The notes: generated from the sequence alone by a model not told the origin. DNA of 36,978 nt from Thalassotalea sp. (GCA_029249355.1 JAQWHO010000104.1:1-36978); one strand, 5' to 3'. Counted from the first letter of the stretch, positions 26,304 to 35,480 are shown. Numbers and translations: made by a program.

Positions 26304-27800
26304 TTGAATACAGCAAACAAAAAAATTAAAAAAGTTGTCATTGCCGGTGGTGGTACCGCAGGTTGGATGACGGCGGCGGCATTAGCAAAATTACTTGGTA
26401 AAAACCTTGAAGTCGTTCTAGTAGAATCGGATGCTATTCCTACTGTTGGTGTAGGCGAAGCAACGATTCCTACTTTGCATATTTTTCATCAATTATTGGG
26501 TATCAATGAACAAGAGTTTATGGCAGCGACAAACGCCACGTTTAAATTAGGTATTTCATTTGAAAATTGGCGTGATGTTAACAAAGACTATATCCACTCG
26601 TTTGGCTTTTTGGGTCAAGGGTGTTGGGCTGCTGGCTTTCAACATTTTTGGTTTAAAGGCCTGGAAAGAGGCATTGTTTCTGATATTGGTGATTACGTTT
26701 CTGAGCATTTAGGCGCAAGAGAGGGTAAGTTTGCCGTATTAGCAAATCAAGAGCTTAATCATGCCTACCATCTTGATGCTGGCCTTTATGCTAAATTTTT
26801 ACAAAAAATTGCCGAAAAACACGGTGCTAAACGCATAGAAGGTAAAATCACTCAAGCAAATTTAGATAATGAGACAGGTTATATTGACTCAATATCGTTA
26901 GCTTCAGGGCAAACAATTGAAGGTGATTTATTTATAGATTGCTCCGGATTTAGAGGCATATTAATTGAAGAAGCTCTTCATACAGGCTATGAAGATTGGA
27001 GCCATGTTCTTCCTTGCGATAGTGCTATCGCAGTACAAACAAAAACAGTGAATAAACCTGTGCCTTATACACGTTCAATTGCTAGAGACTCTGGCTGGCA
27101 ATGGCAAATTCCATTACAAAACCGCACTGGTAATGGCTTTGTCTTTTGCAGTAAATACATGACGGACGAAGAAGCTAAAAAAACACTGTTAGACAATGTT
27201 CAGGGCGAATTATTGAATGAACCTCGGGTGATCAAATATAAAACAGGCACTAGACGTAAACATTGGAATAAAAACTGTGTCGCAATTGGATTATCTTCAG
27301 GTTTTATCGAGCCTTTAGAATCAACGGGGATACATTTATTTCAAAAGGCAATCGTGCGATTAATGCTGATGTTTCCTTCACAAGGTATTAAACAGTCTGA
27401 TATTGATGAGTTTAATAACCAAACGAAAACCGAAATAGATAACATTAAAGACTTTATTATTCTGCATTATAATTTAACCGATCGTACCGATACACCATTT
27501 TGGCGACATTGTCGAAGTATGGAAATTCCTGACACATTAAAACATCGTTTGTCATTATTTGAAGAAAGTGGCCAAGTATTTAAAAAAGCTGAAGAGTTAT
27601 TTGGAGAAACCTCTTGGGTACAAGTTATGCTTGGGCAAGGTTTAATGCCTAAACAGTATCATCCCATTATTGATTTAATGGGCGATGATGAACTCGCTAA
27701 TTTTTTGAATAAAATAAAATCTGGCGTTAGACGTAAAGTCGATAATTGGCCTGATCATAATGAATTCATTCAACATTATTGTAAATCCACAGTAAAATAA
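26304..27800 (+). CDS. Flavin-dependent tryptophan-halogenase-family protein 2
   Basis: A 498-aa halogenase-family protein, starting at TTG with AAGG 7 nt upstream (no ATG is near). It has GGGTAGW at 15-21, GVGEATIPT near 49-57, and the catalytic-type Lys81 in NATFKLGISF. The complete WxWxIP motif is present (W265-Q-W267-Q-I-P270), as is GFIEPLESTGIHL (333-345). It therefore keeps all hallmark residues of active tryptophan halogenases and is closer to the classical enzymes than protein 1. It is cytoplasmic, 16 bp after the JmjC gene and 9 bp before the DUF6445 gene. The substrate is unknown. Confidence 0.87.
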   Translation: MNTANKKIKKVVIAGGGTAGWMTAAALAKLLGKNLEVVLVESDAIPTVGVGEATIPTLHIFHQLLGINEQEFMAATNATFKLGISFENWRDVNKDYIHSFGFLGQGCWAAGFQHFWFKGLERGIVSDIGDYVSEHLGAREGKFAVLANQELNHAYHLDAGLYAKFLQKIAEKHGAKRIEGKITQANLDNETGYIDSISLASGQTIEGDLFIDCSGFRGILIEEALHTGYEDWSHVLPCDSAIAVQTKTVNKPVPYTRSIARDSGWQWQIPLQNRTGNGFVFCSKYMTDEEAKKTLLDNVQGELLNEPRVIKYKTGTRRKHWNKNCVAIGLSSGFIEPLESTGIHLFQKAIVRLMLMFPSQGIKQSDIDEFNNQTKTEIDNIKDFIILHYNLTDRTDTPFWRHCRSMEIPDTLKHRLSLFEESGQVFKKAEELFGETSWVQVMLGQGLMPKQYHPIIDLMGDDELANFLNKIKSGVRRKVDNWPDHNEFIQHYCKSTVK

Positions 27801-27809
27801 AACGATCAC

Positions 27810-28523
27810 ATGACAAACACCAGCTTACAGGTATCAAGTAATATAACCTTACAGGTGCTAACGGTGGGAAAAGATAAAACCCCCGTGATCGTTATTGATG
27901 ACTTTGCAATAAATACCAATGACATTATCGAACATGCCTGCAACGAGGCGCAATTCAATGCACTTGATAATACTCATTACCCTGGCATTCGTGCACCTTT
28001 GCCAAAAGATTATGTTATCAATGTGCTACAAGCAGTCTATCAAGAAATTTGCCGAATTTATAACATTCCGACCAATTTGCAACTCAAGCCCCAAGAAATA
28101 TACTTTTCTCTAATCACAAAAAAAGCAGAAGAGTTAAGTCTTTTGCAGCGTATGCCGCATTTTGATACTAGTAGACCATTTTACTTTGCAGTTTTGCATT
28201 ATTTAAATGCAGGCGAGCATGGTAATACCGGTTTATTTCGACATAATCCTACAGGGTTAGAAAAAATAGAAAATCACAATACTGAGAAGTATTTAACTGC
28301 TGCACAAAACTTTATTGATACACATGGTGAACGATCACAAACCTATTTTACTGAGTCAGATGAACATTTTGAGCTTTACCATCAGATTGAATATAAACCT
28401 AACCGATTAGTTATTTATCCTGGGCAGTTATTACATTCAATTATCATTTCGCCACAGCATGATATCGACCCTAACCCGAATACAGGTCGCCTCACAGCTA
28501 ACATATTTATAGAGTTCACCTAA
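27810..28523 (+). CDS. DUF6445-type protein, putative iron/2-oxoglutarate dioxygenase fold
   Basis: A 237-aa cytoplasmic protein. A candidate iron triad is visible: H117-x-D119 in MPHFDTSRP and a distal histidine in LLHS (H209), followed by R227 in NTGRLTANIF, which could bind 2-oxoglutarate. The arrangement resembles prolyl-hydroxylase-like folds, and the segment AVLHYLNAGEHGNTGLFRH matches my recollection of the DUF6445 family. It starts 9 bp after halogenase 2 and ends 1 bp before the deacetylase gene, so it is co-transcribed. The function is unknown; the oxygenase reading is an inference from the residues. Confidence 0.65.
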   Translation: MTNTSLQVSSNITLQVLTVGKDKTPVIVIDDFAINTNDIIEHACNEAQFNALDNTHYPGIRAPLPKDYVINVLQAVYQEICRIYNIPTNLQLKPQEIYFSLITKKAEELSLLQRMPHFDTSRPFYFAVLHYLNAGEHGNTGLFRHNPTGLEKIENHNTEKYLTAAQNFIDTHGERSQTYFTESDEHFELYHQIEYKPNRLVIYPGQLLHSIIISPQHDIDPNPNTGRLTANIFIEFT

Positions 28524-28524
28524 G

Positions 28525-29340
28525 ATGAAAATCCTGTCAACTGACTTTATTCTCGCGTTTTTATTACTCATTAGCACATTATTTTTAAATGTTGATGCTC
28601 TAGCAAAAACTCAGTTTAAATGGCCAAATAATGCCAAAGCAGCGGTTAGCTTATCGTATGATGACGCTTTAAATAGTCAACTGGATAATGCTTTGCCAGC
28701 CCTTATTCATTACGAACTCAAAGCAACTTTTTATTTAACATTAACTTCACCCACTATTGCAAAACGTTTAAATGAGTGGAGAGCGGCGGCGGATTTAGGT
28801 TATGAATTAGGAAATCATTCGCTTAATCATGCCTGTAGAGGCTCTTTACCTAACCGAGAATGGGTGCCTGCGCATAACGATTTAGATAAAAAACTCTTTA
28901 AAGAAATTATTCAAGAAGTACAAACGGCTAACACTTTTTTACAGGCAATTGATGGTGAATTAGTTCGCACATTTACCGTACCATGCACCGACCAAATGGT
29001 TGAGAACAAAAACTACGTTATCGCGTTAAAAGAAAGCTTTGTCGGTATTAAGTCACATGTAGGGAATCCGCCACAAAATATGACTTCATTTAATCGATTT
29101 AACGCTCCAGTAATGGCTCCTAGCAATGTTTCAGGCCAAGTGTTAATTGATTATGTTAAACAGGCAAAAAAATACGGCACCATTGCCCACATTACTTTTC
29201 ATGGTATTGGTGGTGATCACCTTGCGGTGTCAAACGAAGATCATCAAGCGCTTTTAAAATATTTATCGATAAATAAAAACGACTATTGGGTTGATACTTA
29301 CCGAAACATCAGTGAATATCTCTCTAAAAACAATCACTAA
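28525..29340 (+). CDS. Secreted polysaccharide deacetylase (NodB/CE4-like)
   Basis: A 271-aa protein with an N-terminal signal peptide (cleavage likely after residue 27, DALA-KT), so periplasmic or exported. The NodB metal-site motifs are visible: SYDDAL with D46-D47, and H98-S-L-N-H102. A later HITFHGIGG supplies the C-terminal His motif. Enzymes of this fold remove N- or O-acetyl groups from polysaccharides. It starts 1 bp after the DUF6445 stop, so it belongs to the same transcript, although it is the only exported product among these genes. The substrate is not evident. Confidence 0.85.
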   Translation: MKILSTDFILAFLLLISTLFLNVDALAKTQFKWPNNAKAAVSLSYDDALNSQLDNALPALIHYELKATFYLTLTSPTIAKRLNEWRAAADLGYELGNHSLNHACRGSLPNREWVPAHNDLDKKLFKEIIQEVQTANTFLQAIDGELVRTFTVPCTDQMVENKNYVIALKESFVGIKSHVGNPPQNMTSFNRFNAPVMAPSNVSGQVLIDYVKQAKKYGTIAHITFHGIGGDHLAVSNEDHQALLKYLSINKNDYWVDTYRNISEYLSKNNH

Positions 29341-29411
29341 CTACCTCTGTTTTTTATAATACAAAGTGATTGATGACTAAATTGTCGAAATACTAGGGTG
29401 ATAATAAAAAT

Positions 29412-29963
29412 ATGAAAGCAGATATCGAGTCTCATCAATTTAATAAAACACTTTATTTTTATGATCTTGTTTCAAGTTTTTCAATTTCTTTATGCGGCTG
29501 TCCGGTAATTTTTGAAGACCAAATAGACGTCTATAAATCACCACAAGAGTTGCTTAGTTTCCCTGGTTTACATTCTCAAAGTAAACACCTAGCCCCTTAT
29601 CAATTGCGCTCTCAAGCATTAAAGGGTGACATCAATAAAGGTCAACACATTGCCTCTTGTTGCATGATGTTAGCAAATACGGCTTACGAATCAGTCAAGC
29701 ACTATAATGATGGATCTGAGGCTTTTGAATTTTTTAGACATATTAGAAATGCATCTTCGCATTTAAATGTTTTTCAATTTAATCATAAAGAACCGGCTAA
29801 ACCCGCAAAATGGCGAGGTGCAGAAATAAATCAATTATTAAAAGGCGATAAAAACCCGCTACAAAATCAACTTTGTTTTGGCTATTTTATGGGTGTTGCA
29901 GATATTCTGGAATTATTGATGGATATTGAAAAAATAATCATACTTCAACAGAAAGCTAAGTAG
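29412..29963 (+). CDS. HEPN-like small protein of unknown function
   Basis: A 183-aa protein that I do not recognise as a named family. It is predicted to be mostly helical. The segment FFRHIRNASSHLN (about 108-120) contains R112-N-A-S-S-H117, the R-x4-H motif with a polar residue after Arg that marks HEPN ribonuclease or nucleotide-binding domains. No signal peptide or membrane helix is seen. It starts 71 bp after the deacetylase and may be at the end of that transcript or separate. No nucleotidyltransferase (MNT) partner is adjacent. The HEPN reading rests on one motif plus helical character. Confidence 0.55.
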   Translation: MKADIESHQFNKTLYFYDLVSSFSISLCGCPVIFEDQIDVYKSPQELLSFPGLHSQSKHLAPYQLRSQALKGDINKGQHIASCCMMLANTAYESVKHYNDGSEAFEFFRHIRNASSHLNVFQFNHKEPAKPAKWRGAEINQLLKGDKNPLQNQLCFGYFMGVADILELLMDIEKIIILQQKAK

Positions 29964-30008
29964 CTTAGTTCCTGTTAAAGCATGAGTCAGAATGTCAATT
30001 TAAGCAAC

Positions 30009-30205
30009 TAACCTGAGCTCGGCTTAAGAAATCCTTCTCTAGTAGCTATTTTTACTAACTTCAGCGTTAAATACACTTGCAATAGACTAGCTATTGACGC
30101 GTGTATTTGCCTTGAATTAAGCAAAACTATCAGACTAGATATAAACTTGAAATATAAGTTATATATTTCAATAAATTAAGAATCTATTAAACCGAGTTCA
30201 GGTTA
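30009..30205. mobile_element. Candidate MITE-like element, or large intergenic inverted repeat
   Basis: A 19-bp arm TAACCTGAGCTCGGCTTAA (30009-30027) is matched at 17 of 19 positions by the inverted arm at 30187-30205. Each arm begins and ends with TA outside ACCTGA/TCAGGT, compatible with a TA target duplication of IS630/mariner type. Inside are two further hairpins: 30069-30108 (AAATACAC/GTGTATTT plus CAATAG/CTATTG) and 30147-30171 (10-bp perfect stem TTGAAATATA). No transposase frame is present. It fills the gap between two convergent genes, so it may act as a bidirectional terminator. Confidence 0.4.
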
Positions 30206-30245
30206 ACTAAATTCGAGCTTTTTAGTATAATTTTAGCCAATTCAC

Positions 30246-31391
30246 TTAAAGAATAGGCGCTTGATGACCTTCGATAATTGCCGCATCTTCCCCAATAGTT
30301 TCACAGCCGGCACCATTACTCGGTGATACGGAACATTGGTAAACACGCACATAATCTACTTCAAATGCTTGAGGAAATATACTTTCATCAATACCCTTTT
30401 CATTCACTTGACCAGCCCAATTACCTCCAACAGCAAAATTTAAAAGCATATGGAATTTTTGATCAAATGGCGCACTCCCCTCACCATTAACTAAAACACC
30501 TTCATCGCTCATATATTGGCTATACCAAGTATTATCGCGTTGAGTTGCAAAGTGAATATCATCTACATACCAGCGAATTTCACCCGCTTGCCATTCAATG
30601 GCATATTCATGAAAATCATCTGCAGGACTAGCACCATCTGGTAAATGAAATGATTGATTAGAATAAACATTTTCAGGCCATGCACGACCAAAATGCAAAG
30701 AACCAACGATTCTAGATTCTTCTTGGCCTTCAACCGCTCCGTCTTCATCTGATTGAGTTTTTAAATTCACCACTTCCATAATATCTAACTCACCAGAACC
30801 TGCCCAACCACCATACGCCCAATCGGTTGGTAACATCCAAATAGCGGGCCATGTGCCTTGCCCTGATGGTAGTTTGGCTCTTATTTCAAAGCGTCCATAA
30901 GTCCAATCACCTTTATTTTTACTGCGTAATCTTGCTGAGGTATAAGGCAAAGTCCTTGTGCTTTCAGGGTTGTAGTTTGGGTCATCGTCTTGATCCGCCG
31001 GGCCCGAAAAGTTTTCTCTACGCGCAACTATTTTCAAAACACCTTGTTCAAGATAGGCATTTTCATCACGGTCGGTATAACATTGTTGTTCATCGTTACC
31101 ACCGCCAAAACAGTTCACTTCAAAACTCCATTTAGTTGAATCAATTGCTGCTTGATCAAACTCGTCTTGCCAAACTAATTGCCAGTTTTCGCTCACTAAT
31201 GAAGCAGCAGTAGGATCAACAAAAATATTGTCAATTTCTGGTGAGGTTACTACTGTAGAGTCGCTAACTGGCGTGGTTGCAACATTTTCACTGCTACTTA
31301 TAGTTTTGTTACTTCCAGAGCCGCAGCTAATCACACCGAAGCCTAAAAGAGCAAAAACCAAGGAGGTGACTACAGACTTATTATGATGCAT
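30246..31391 (-). CDS. GH16 beta-glucanase (laminarinase-type) lipoprotein
   Basis: A 381-aa glycoside hydrolase family 16 enzyme. Residues 1-23 form a lipoprotein signal with lipobox GVIS-C23, followed by a Ser/Thr-rich linker and the catalytic domain from about residue 70 (WQLVWQDEFD). The catalytic signature is GSGELDIMEVV with E201, D203 and E206. GRFEIRAKLPSGQGTWPAIW is the typical strand before it. It would cut internal beta-1,3 (or mixed beta-1,3/1,4) glucan links, probably at the cell surface or in the periplasm. It has a good ribosome site (AAGGA) and is the last gene of the FHS-GH3-GH16 set. Confidence 0.93.
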   Translation of the reverse strand: MHHNKSVVTSLVFALLGFGVISCGSGSNKTISSSENVATTPVSDSTVVTSPEIDNIFVDPTAASLVSENWQLVWQDEFDQAAIDSTKWSFEVNCFGGGNDEQQCYTDRDENAYLEQGVLKIVARRENFSGPADQDDDPNYNPESTRTLPYTSARLRSKNKGDWTYGRFEIRAKLPSGQGTWPAIWMLPTDWAYGGWAGSGELDIMEVVNLKTQSDEDGAVEGQEESRIVGSLHFGRAWPENVYSNQSFHLPDGASPADDFHEYAIEWQAGEIRWYVDDIHFATQRDNTWYSQYMSDEGVLVNGEGSAPFDQKFHMLLNFAVGGNWAGQVNEKGIDESIFPQAFEVDYVRVYQCSVSPSNGAGCETIGEDAAIIEGHQAPIL

Positions 31392-31478
31392 GGGTAAATC
31401 CTTGTTTTATTATCCTAAGAGTTACAAACTCTAATAAAAAACGCTACCACCGTCAGGCGACAACGATTCTCCATTTGA

Positions 31479-34103
31479 TTACCGACAGCTCATCGTAGCT
31501 TGTTCTGCACTGTTAGGAACAATACTGATCTTCGAATAACTGAGTGTCAATGTACCTTTAGTTGATAACGTTAACGGTGACATAATTTGTGCAAATTCAG
31601 CACCTGAACTTTTTAAACAAGCTAAGTCGATACTGATGGTTTGCCATTCGTTTAAATCAGTGGCTTTCAACAGCGGCGCTATGTCGATAGAGTCTTGACA
31701 ATCACCAGAACAATTCATTGATAACTTAACGGCAGCAGTTGGTGCTTGCTCAAGGCGAACATCAAAGGTTAATGCTGATTTTGCTTCATGATATGCTCTT
31801 AAATCTTCAGGGAAACTACTAAAAATACGTAAGCTTGCCGATTCATTACCATTGAAAGATACTGTTCTTGCATCTTCTTGAACCTCTTTATCTAGCGTTC
31901 TTAACGATATAGCACCTAACGACTGAATATTAGAGGTTACCGTTGCAGATTTTTCACCTGATTGCAAAGCAACGTTCCACGGCTTTTTCACCGCTAATTC
32001 AAAGATTTTTAACTCAGGTAATGACTCTGTAAAAGCAACGGAAGTTTCATTTAAATTATCTGAAAGAATATTTTCTTGCTGATAATTTTCACGTTGATTA
32101 TTTACACCCTGATTATTTACACCCTGATTATTTACACCATAGGTCAAACCAAAACCATACGGTAGCAGTGGCTGATAGTTTTCATCAAAACGATTAACGG
32201 TGGTTTGATCCGCAGTTGCCGGCCATGAAAATGATAACTTACCTTTAAAATCATGATTGATATCGCCATTAGCTTTAGTAAATAACACATCAGCAACGCT
32301 TTTCCCTTCAGAACCAGGTAACCAAGCAGCAACAAAAGCATCGGAAGCATTTAATTCAGCGTTCACCCACATTGGACGACCACTAATAAATACTGAGACC
32401 ACCTTTATGCCTTGCGCTTGTAATCGTTTTAATAAAGCTAAGTCTTGTTTATTACCGCGCTGATATTCAAGATTATCCAGATCGCCATTACCTTCTGCAT
32501 ATGGTTCTTCACCAAAAACAACAATAGCAACATCAGGTTTTTCTTTAAATGAACCATCACTACTTAGTTCAATTGTACCTTCACCTAAAGCAAGTTTTTC
32601 TTTAATACCATCATAAATAGAACTACCACCAGGAAAGTCTGCATTATTATTGCCTGTACCTTGCCACGTAATAGTCCAACCACCTGATTGCTTACCGATG
32701 TTATCAGCGCCATCGCCGGTTACTAGGATATTTTGATGAGGATTTAATGGTAATAAACTTTGATTGTTTTTCAATAATACAAGCGATTCTCGTACCGCTT
32801 GTTGAGCGACTTCACGATGTTTTTGAGCGCCAATCAATGCCGTTTTTCCTGACAGTTTACGGTTTGCAGGACTTGGTTTTTCAAAAAGTCCGGCTCTTAT
32901 TTTTACCCGTAGGATACGACTTACCGCATCATCAATACGCGATTGAGCAATTTCGCCACTTTTTACCTGAGCAATGGTATTTTCATAAAGAGGCTTCCAA
33001 GCATTAGTTGGCACCATAAAAATATCTAAGCCAGCGTTAATTGACTGTGGACAGCTTTCATTGGTACAACCTTTGATTTGACCATGACCATTCCAGTCAC
33101 CAACAACAAAGCCGTCAAAGCCCATACGATCTTTTAATACCTCGGTTAATAAGTATTGATTACCATGATTTTTCTTGCCATGCCAGCTGTTAAAAGATGC
33201 CATTACCGATTGAGAGCCTGCTGATAAACCGCCGACATAACCTTGTGCGTGAATATCAAATAATGCTTGTTCCGTTGCAATATTATTGCCCTGATCATCA
33301 CCTGATTCAGTACCGCCATCACCTAAGAAATGTTTCACGGTACTGATAACACGTTCGTCGCCTAAAAAGTCTTGATCGGCACTGCCTTGCAGTCCTTTAA
33401 CAATTGAGGCTGAGTAATCTCTTACTATCTCTGGATCTTCCGAATAACCTTCGTAAGTTCTGCCCCATCGGTCATCTCGAACAACCGCAACGGTTGGTGC
33501 AAATACCCAATCAATACCTGTAACCATGACTTCTTTGGCAGTGATTGCGGCAATTTCTTCAATTAAATCAGGATTATTTGCTGCGCCTAAACCAATGTTA
33601 TGAGGAAATAAAGTCGCGCCAATAACATTGTTATGGCCATGAACGGCATCGGTTCCCCACATAGTTGGAATTGACGAGCCATCTAATGAGTCATCTATTG
33701 AGGCTTGATACATTGATTCAGCCAGTTTTATCCAATCAGCAGGCGTTGCGTGTTTATTATTGTCAGGAAACGCCCCGCCGCCATTTAAATACGAGCCGAA
33801 GCCATATTTACGCATATCTTCAACTGAGATATCACGAATTTCAGGTTGGATCATTTGCGCGACTTTTTGCTCTAATGTCATCGATGATAAAATCTCGACA
33901 ATTTTGTCTTCAACTTTGTTGTCTTTTTTCACAGCAATATCAAGTACAGGCCAAACGGTAATGTTTAACTGTTCTTTACTTGAAGGAGCTTTTTCAGCAG
34001 CTATTTTTGATTGTTCACTATTACAGGCTATTAATGTTGAAGCACAAGCAACAACAGCTAATGAAGTTGAAAATCGTTTTAAAAAATTTGTTTGAATAGT
34101 CAT
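31479..34103 (-). CDS. GH3 exo-beta-glucosidase/glucanase lipoprotein
   Basis: An 874-aa enzyme when started at the ATG at 34103 (MTIQTNFLKRFSTSL...). A longer frame to 34208 overlaps the transporter gene and lacks a signal-like start. Lipobox LIAC has its cysteine at residue 27. The GH3 (beta/alpha)8 domain has GTDAVHGHNN (150-159) and DDRWGRTYEGYSEDP (210-224). D336 in FVVGDWNG is the likely nucleophile. The (alpha/beta)6 sandwich domain follows, then a GVNNQ repeat linker, then a C-terminal beta-rich domain of about 200 aa as in marine ExoP-type glucanases. It starts 7 bp after the transporter stop. It probably releases glucose from glucan ends outside the inner membrane. Confidence 0.93.
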   Translation of the reverse strand: MTIQTNFLKRFSTSLAVVACASTLIACNSEQSKIAAEKAPSSKEQLNITVWPVLDIAVKKDNKVEDKIVEILSSMTLEQKVAQMIQPEIRDISVEDMRKYGFGSYLNGGGAFPDNNKHATPADWIKLAESMYQASIDDSLDGSSIPTMWGTDAVHGHNNVIGATLFPHNIGLGAANNPDLIEEIAAITAKEVMVTGIDWVFAPTVAVVRDDRWGRTYEGYSEDPEIVRDYSASIVKGLQGSADQDFLGDERVISTVKHFLGDGGTESGDDQGNNIATEQALFDIHAQGYVGGLSAGSQSVMASFNSWHGKKNHGNQYLLTEVLKDRMGFDGFVVGDWNGHGQIKGCTNESCPQSINAGLDIFMVPTNAWKPLYENTIAQVKSGEIAQSRIDDAVSRILRVKIRAGLFEKPSPANRKLSGKTALIGAQKHREVAQQAVRESLVLLKNNQSLLPLNPHQNILVTGDGADNIGKQSGGWTITWQGTGNNNADFPGGSSIYDGIKEKLALGEGTIELSSDGSFKEKPDVAIVVFGEEPYAEGNGDLDNLEYQRGNKQDLALLKRLQAQGIKVVSVFISGRPMWVNAELNASDAFVAAWLPGSEGKSVADVLFTKANGDINHDFKGKLSFSWPATADQTTVNRFDENYQPLLPYGFGLTYGVNNQGVNNQGVNNQRENYQQENILSDNLNETSVAFTESLPELKIFELAVKKPWNVALQSGEKSATVTSNIQSLGAISLRTLDKEVQEDARTVSFNGNESASLRIFSSFPEDLRAYHEAKSALTFDVRLEQAPTAAVKLSMNCSGDCQDSIDIAPLLKATDLNEWQTISIDLACLKSSGAEFAQIMSPLTLSTKGTLTLSYSKISIVPNSAEQATMSCR
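32095..32139 (-). repeat. Three tandem 15-bp repeats inside the GH3 gene
   Basis: TGATTATTTACACCC occurs at 32095-32109 and 32110-32124, with a copy differing at the last base at 32125-32139. On the coding strand this is GVNNQ three times, followed by a degenerate NQ-rich tail. It lies in the linker between the GH3 core and the C-terminal domain. Being in multiples of three bases, copy-number change would not shift the frame. Confidence 0.9.
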
Positions 34104-34110
34104 AAATAAC

Positions 34111-35373
34111 CTATACCTGTTTTGACACAGGCTTACTGCCTGAAAAACCATAATATGCAATAAACACATAACAAATGATTGGTAAGAAAAATGAATTTTG
34201 TAGACCAATACTGTCGGCCAATAAACCTTGAACTAGCGGTAATATTGCGCCACCAACAATGGCTAAGCATAAAATGCCAGAGCCTTGACTGGTGTGCTTT
34301 CCTAAGCCGGTAATCGCTAAACTAAAAATAGTCGGGAACATAATTGAGTTACAAAGACCAACCAACAATATTGCCCACATAGCAAGCTGACCTGACGTGA
34401 CTATGGCAATACAAATTAACACTCCACCAGAAACAGCACAAAACGCGAGTACTTTCCCCGCTGGTAATTTTTGCATAACAGCAGCGCCAATAAATCGCCC
34501 TACCATTGCGCCGCCCCAAAAATAGGCAATATATTTAGCCGCATCTGATTCTTCTAAACCAGCAATATTGGGATCATTTAAAAATGACACTAAAAAACTA
34601 CCAATAGACACTTCAGCGCCTACATAAACAAAAATACCAACAGCGCCTAACACTAAATGACGATATTGCCATGCGCTACCACTAACTTGTTCGTTTTCTT
34701 GTTGCTCTTGTGCGTATTCAACCGTAGGTAATTTAATAAAAGCAAATATAGCGGCAAGTATGAGTAACATTCCCGCTAATAATAAATAAGGAAGTTGCAC
34801 TGACTCTGCCTGTTGCGCCGCTGACATTGTTTCGGCTACTTGGTCGAGTATCAGATATGCACCAAAAAATGGCGCAATTGTCGTGCCCAAAGAATTAAAA
34901 GCTTGAGTAAGGGTTAATCTTGATGAAGCGGTTTCCGCTTTTCCTAATGTACTCACGTAAGGGTTTGCTGACACTTGTAAAAGTGTAATGCCGCTAGCAA
35001 GAACAAATAATGCCAAAAGAAAAACAGGGTAACTATGCATTGATGCTGCAGGATAAAAACCTAAACAACCAAACGCTGCAATAATTAATCCCAGTACAAT
35101 GCCCTTTTGAAAACCTAATTTTTTAACGATATTGCCAGCAGGAATTGAGACTAAAAAATACGCACCGAAAAAACAAAACTGAATCAGCATTGCCTGACTA
35201 TACGTTAAATCAAAAACAGCTTTTAAATGTGGAATGAGAATATCGTTTAAGCAGGTTATAAATCCCCACATAAAAAATAATGACGTTAATGACGTTAGTG
35301 CAAAAGTATAATTTCCATTGCCGTCTTGATTAGCGGGTTCAATGTCCCCTGATTGTACGGATAAACTAGCCAT
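34111..35373 (-). CDS. FHS-family (FucP/GluP-like) glucose/galactose-type MFS transporter
   Basis: A 420-aa inner-membrane protein with about 12 membrane helices. [18 protein letters not shown] (33-50) is the hallmark of the fucose/galactose/glucose:H+ symporter family. Further marks are [20 protein letters not shown], and [15 protein letters not shown] in the second half. In this locus the likely cargo is glucose released by GH3. It is the first gene of the unit controlled by the operators at 35508 and 35567, divergent from lacI, and is followed directly by GH3. Confidence 0.9.
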   Translation of the reverse strand: MASLSVQSGDIEPANQDGNGNYTFALTSLTSLFFMWGFITCLNDILIPHLKAVFDLTYSQAMLIQFCFFGAYFLVSIPAGNIVKKLGFQKGIVLGLIIAAFGCLGFYPAASMHSYPVFLLALFVLASGITLLQVSANPYVSTLGKAETASSRLTLTQAFNSLGTTIAPFFGAYLILDQVAETMSAAQQAESVQLPYLLLAGMLLILAAIFAFIKLPTVEYAQEQQENEQVSGSAWQYRHLVLGAVGIFVYVGAEVSIGSFLVSFLNDPNIAGLEESDAAKYIAYFWGGAMVGRFIGAAVMQKLPAGKVLAFCAVSGGVLICIAIVTSGQLAMWAILLVGLCNSIMFPTIFSLAITGLGKHTSQGSGILCLAIVGGAILPLVQGLLADSIGLQNSFFLPIICYVFIAYYGFSGSKPVSKQV

Positions 35374-35474
35374 TATTATCTCCTAACATATTCCCCACCT
35401 TCTCGTGTTATCTCTGATTTAAATTCAGTTATCTATTTTATTTTTTCAATAATCATTAAATCTTCCAACCATTT

Positions 35475-35480
35475 ATTATA
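35475..35480 (-). promoter_or_regulatory. Predicted -10 element of the FHS-GH3-GH16 unit
   Basis: TATAAT on the minus strand, about 100 bp before the transporter ATG. The matching -35 is poor. The operator at 35508-35521 sits roughly at -40 to -53, close to the -35 region, so a repressor there would hinder polymerase. Confidence 0.5.

Noticed and set aside
31418-31432. Inverted repeat AGAGTT/AACTCT between GH3 and GH16 as a terminator
   Set aside because: For the minus-strand transcript the T-run lies before, not after, the stem; it may be just an intercistronic hairpin.
34104-34208. 35-residue N-terminal extension of GH3
   Set aside because: It overlaps the transporter gene; the ATG at 34103 yields a proper lipoprotein signal with LIAC.
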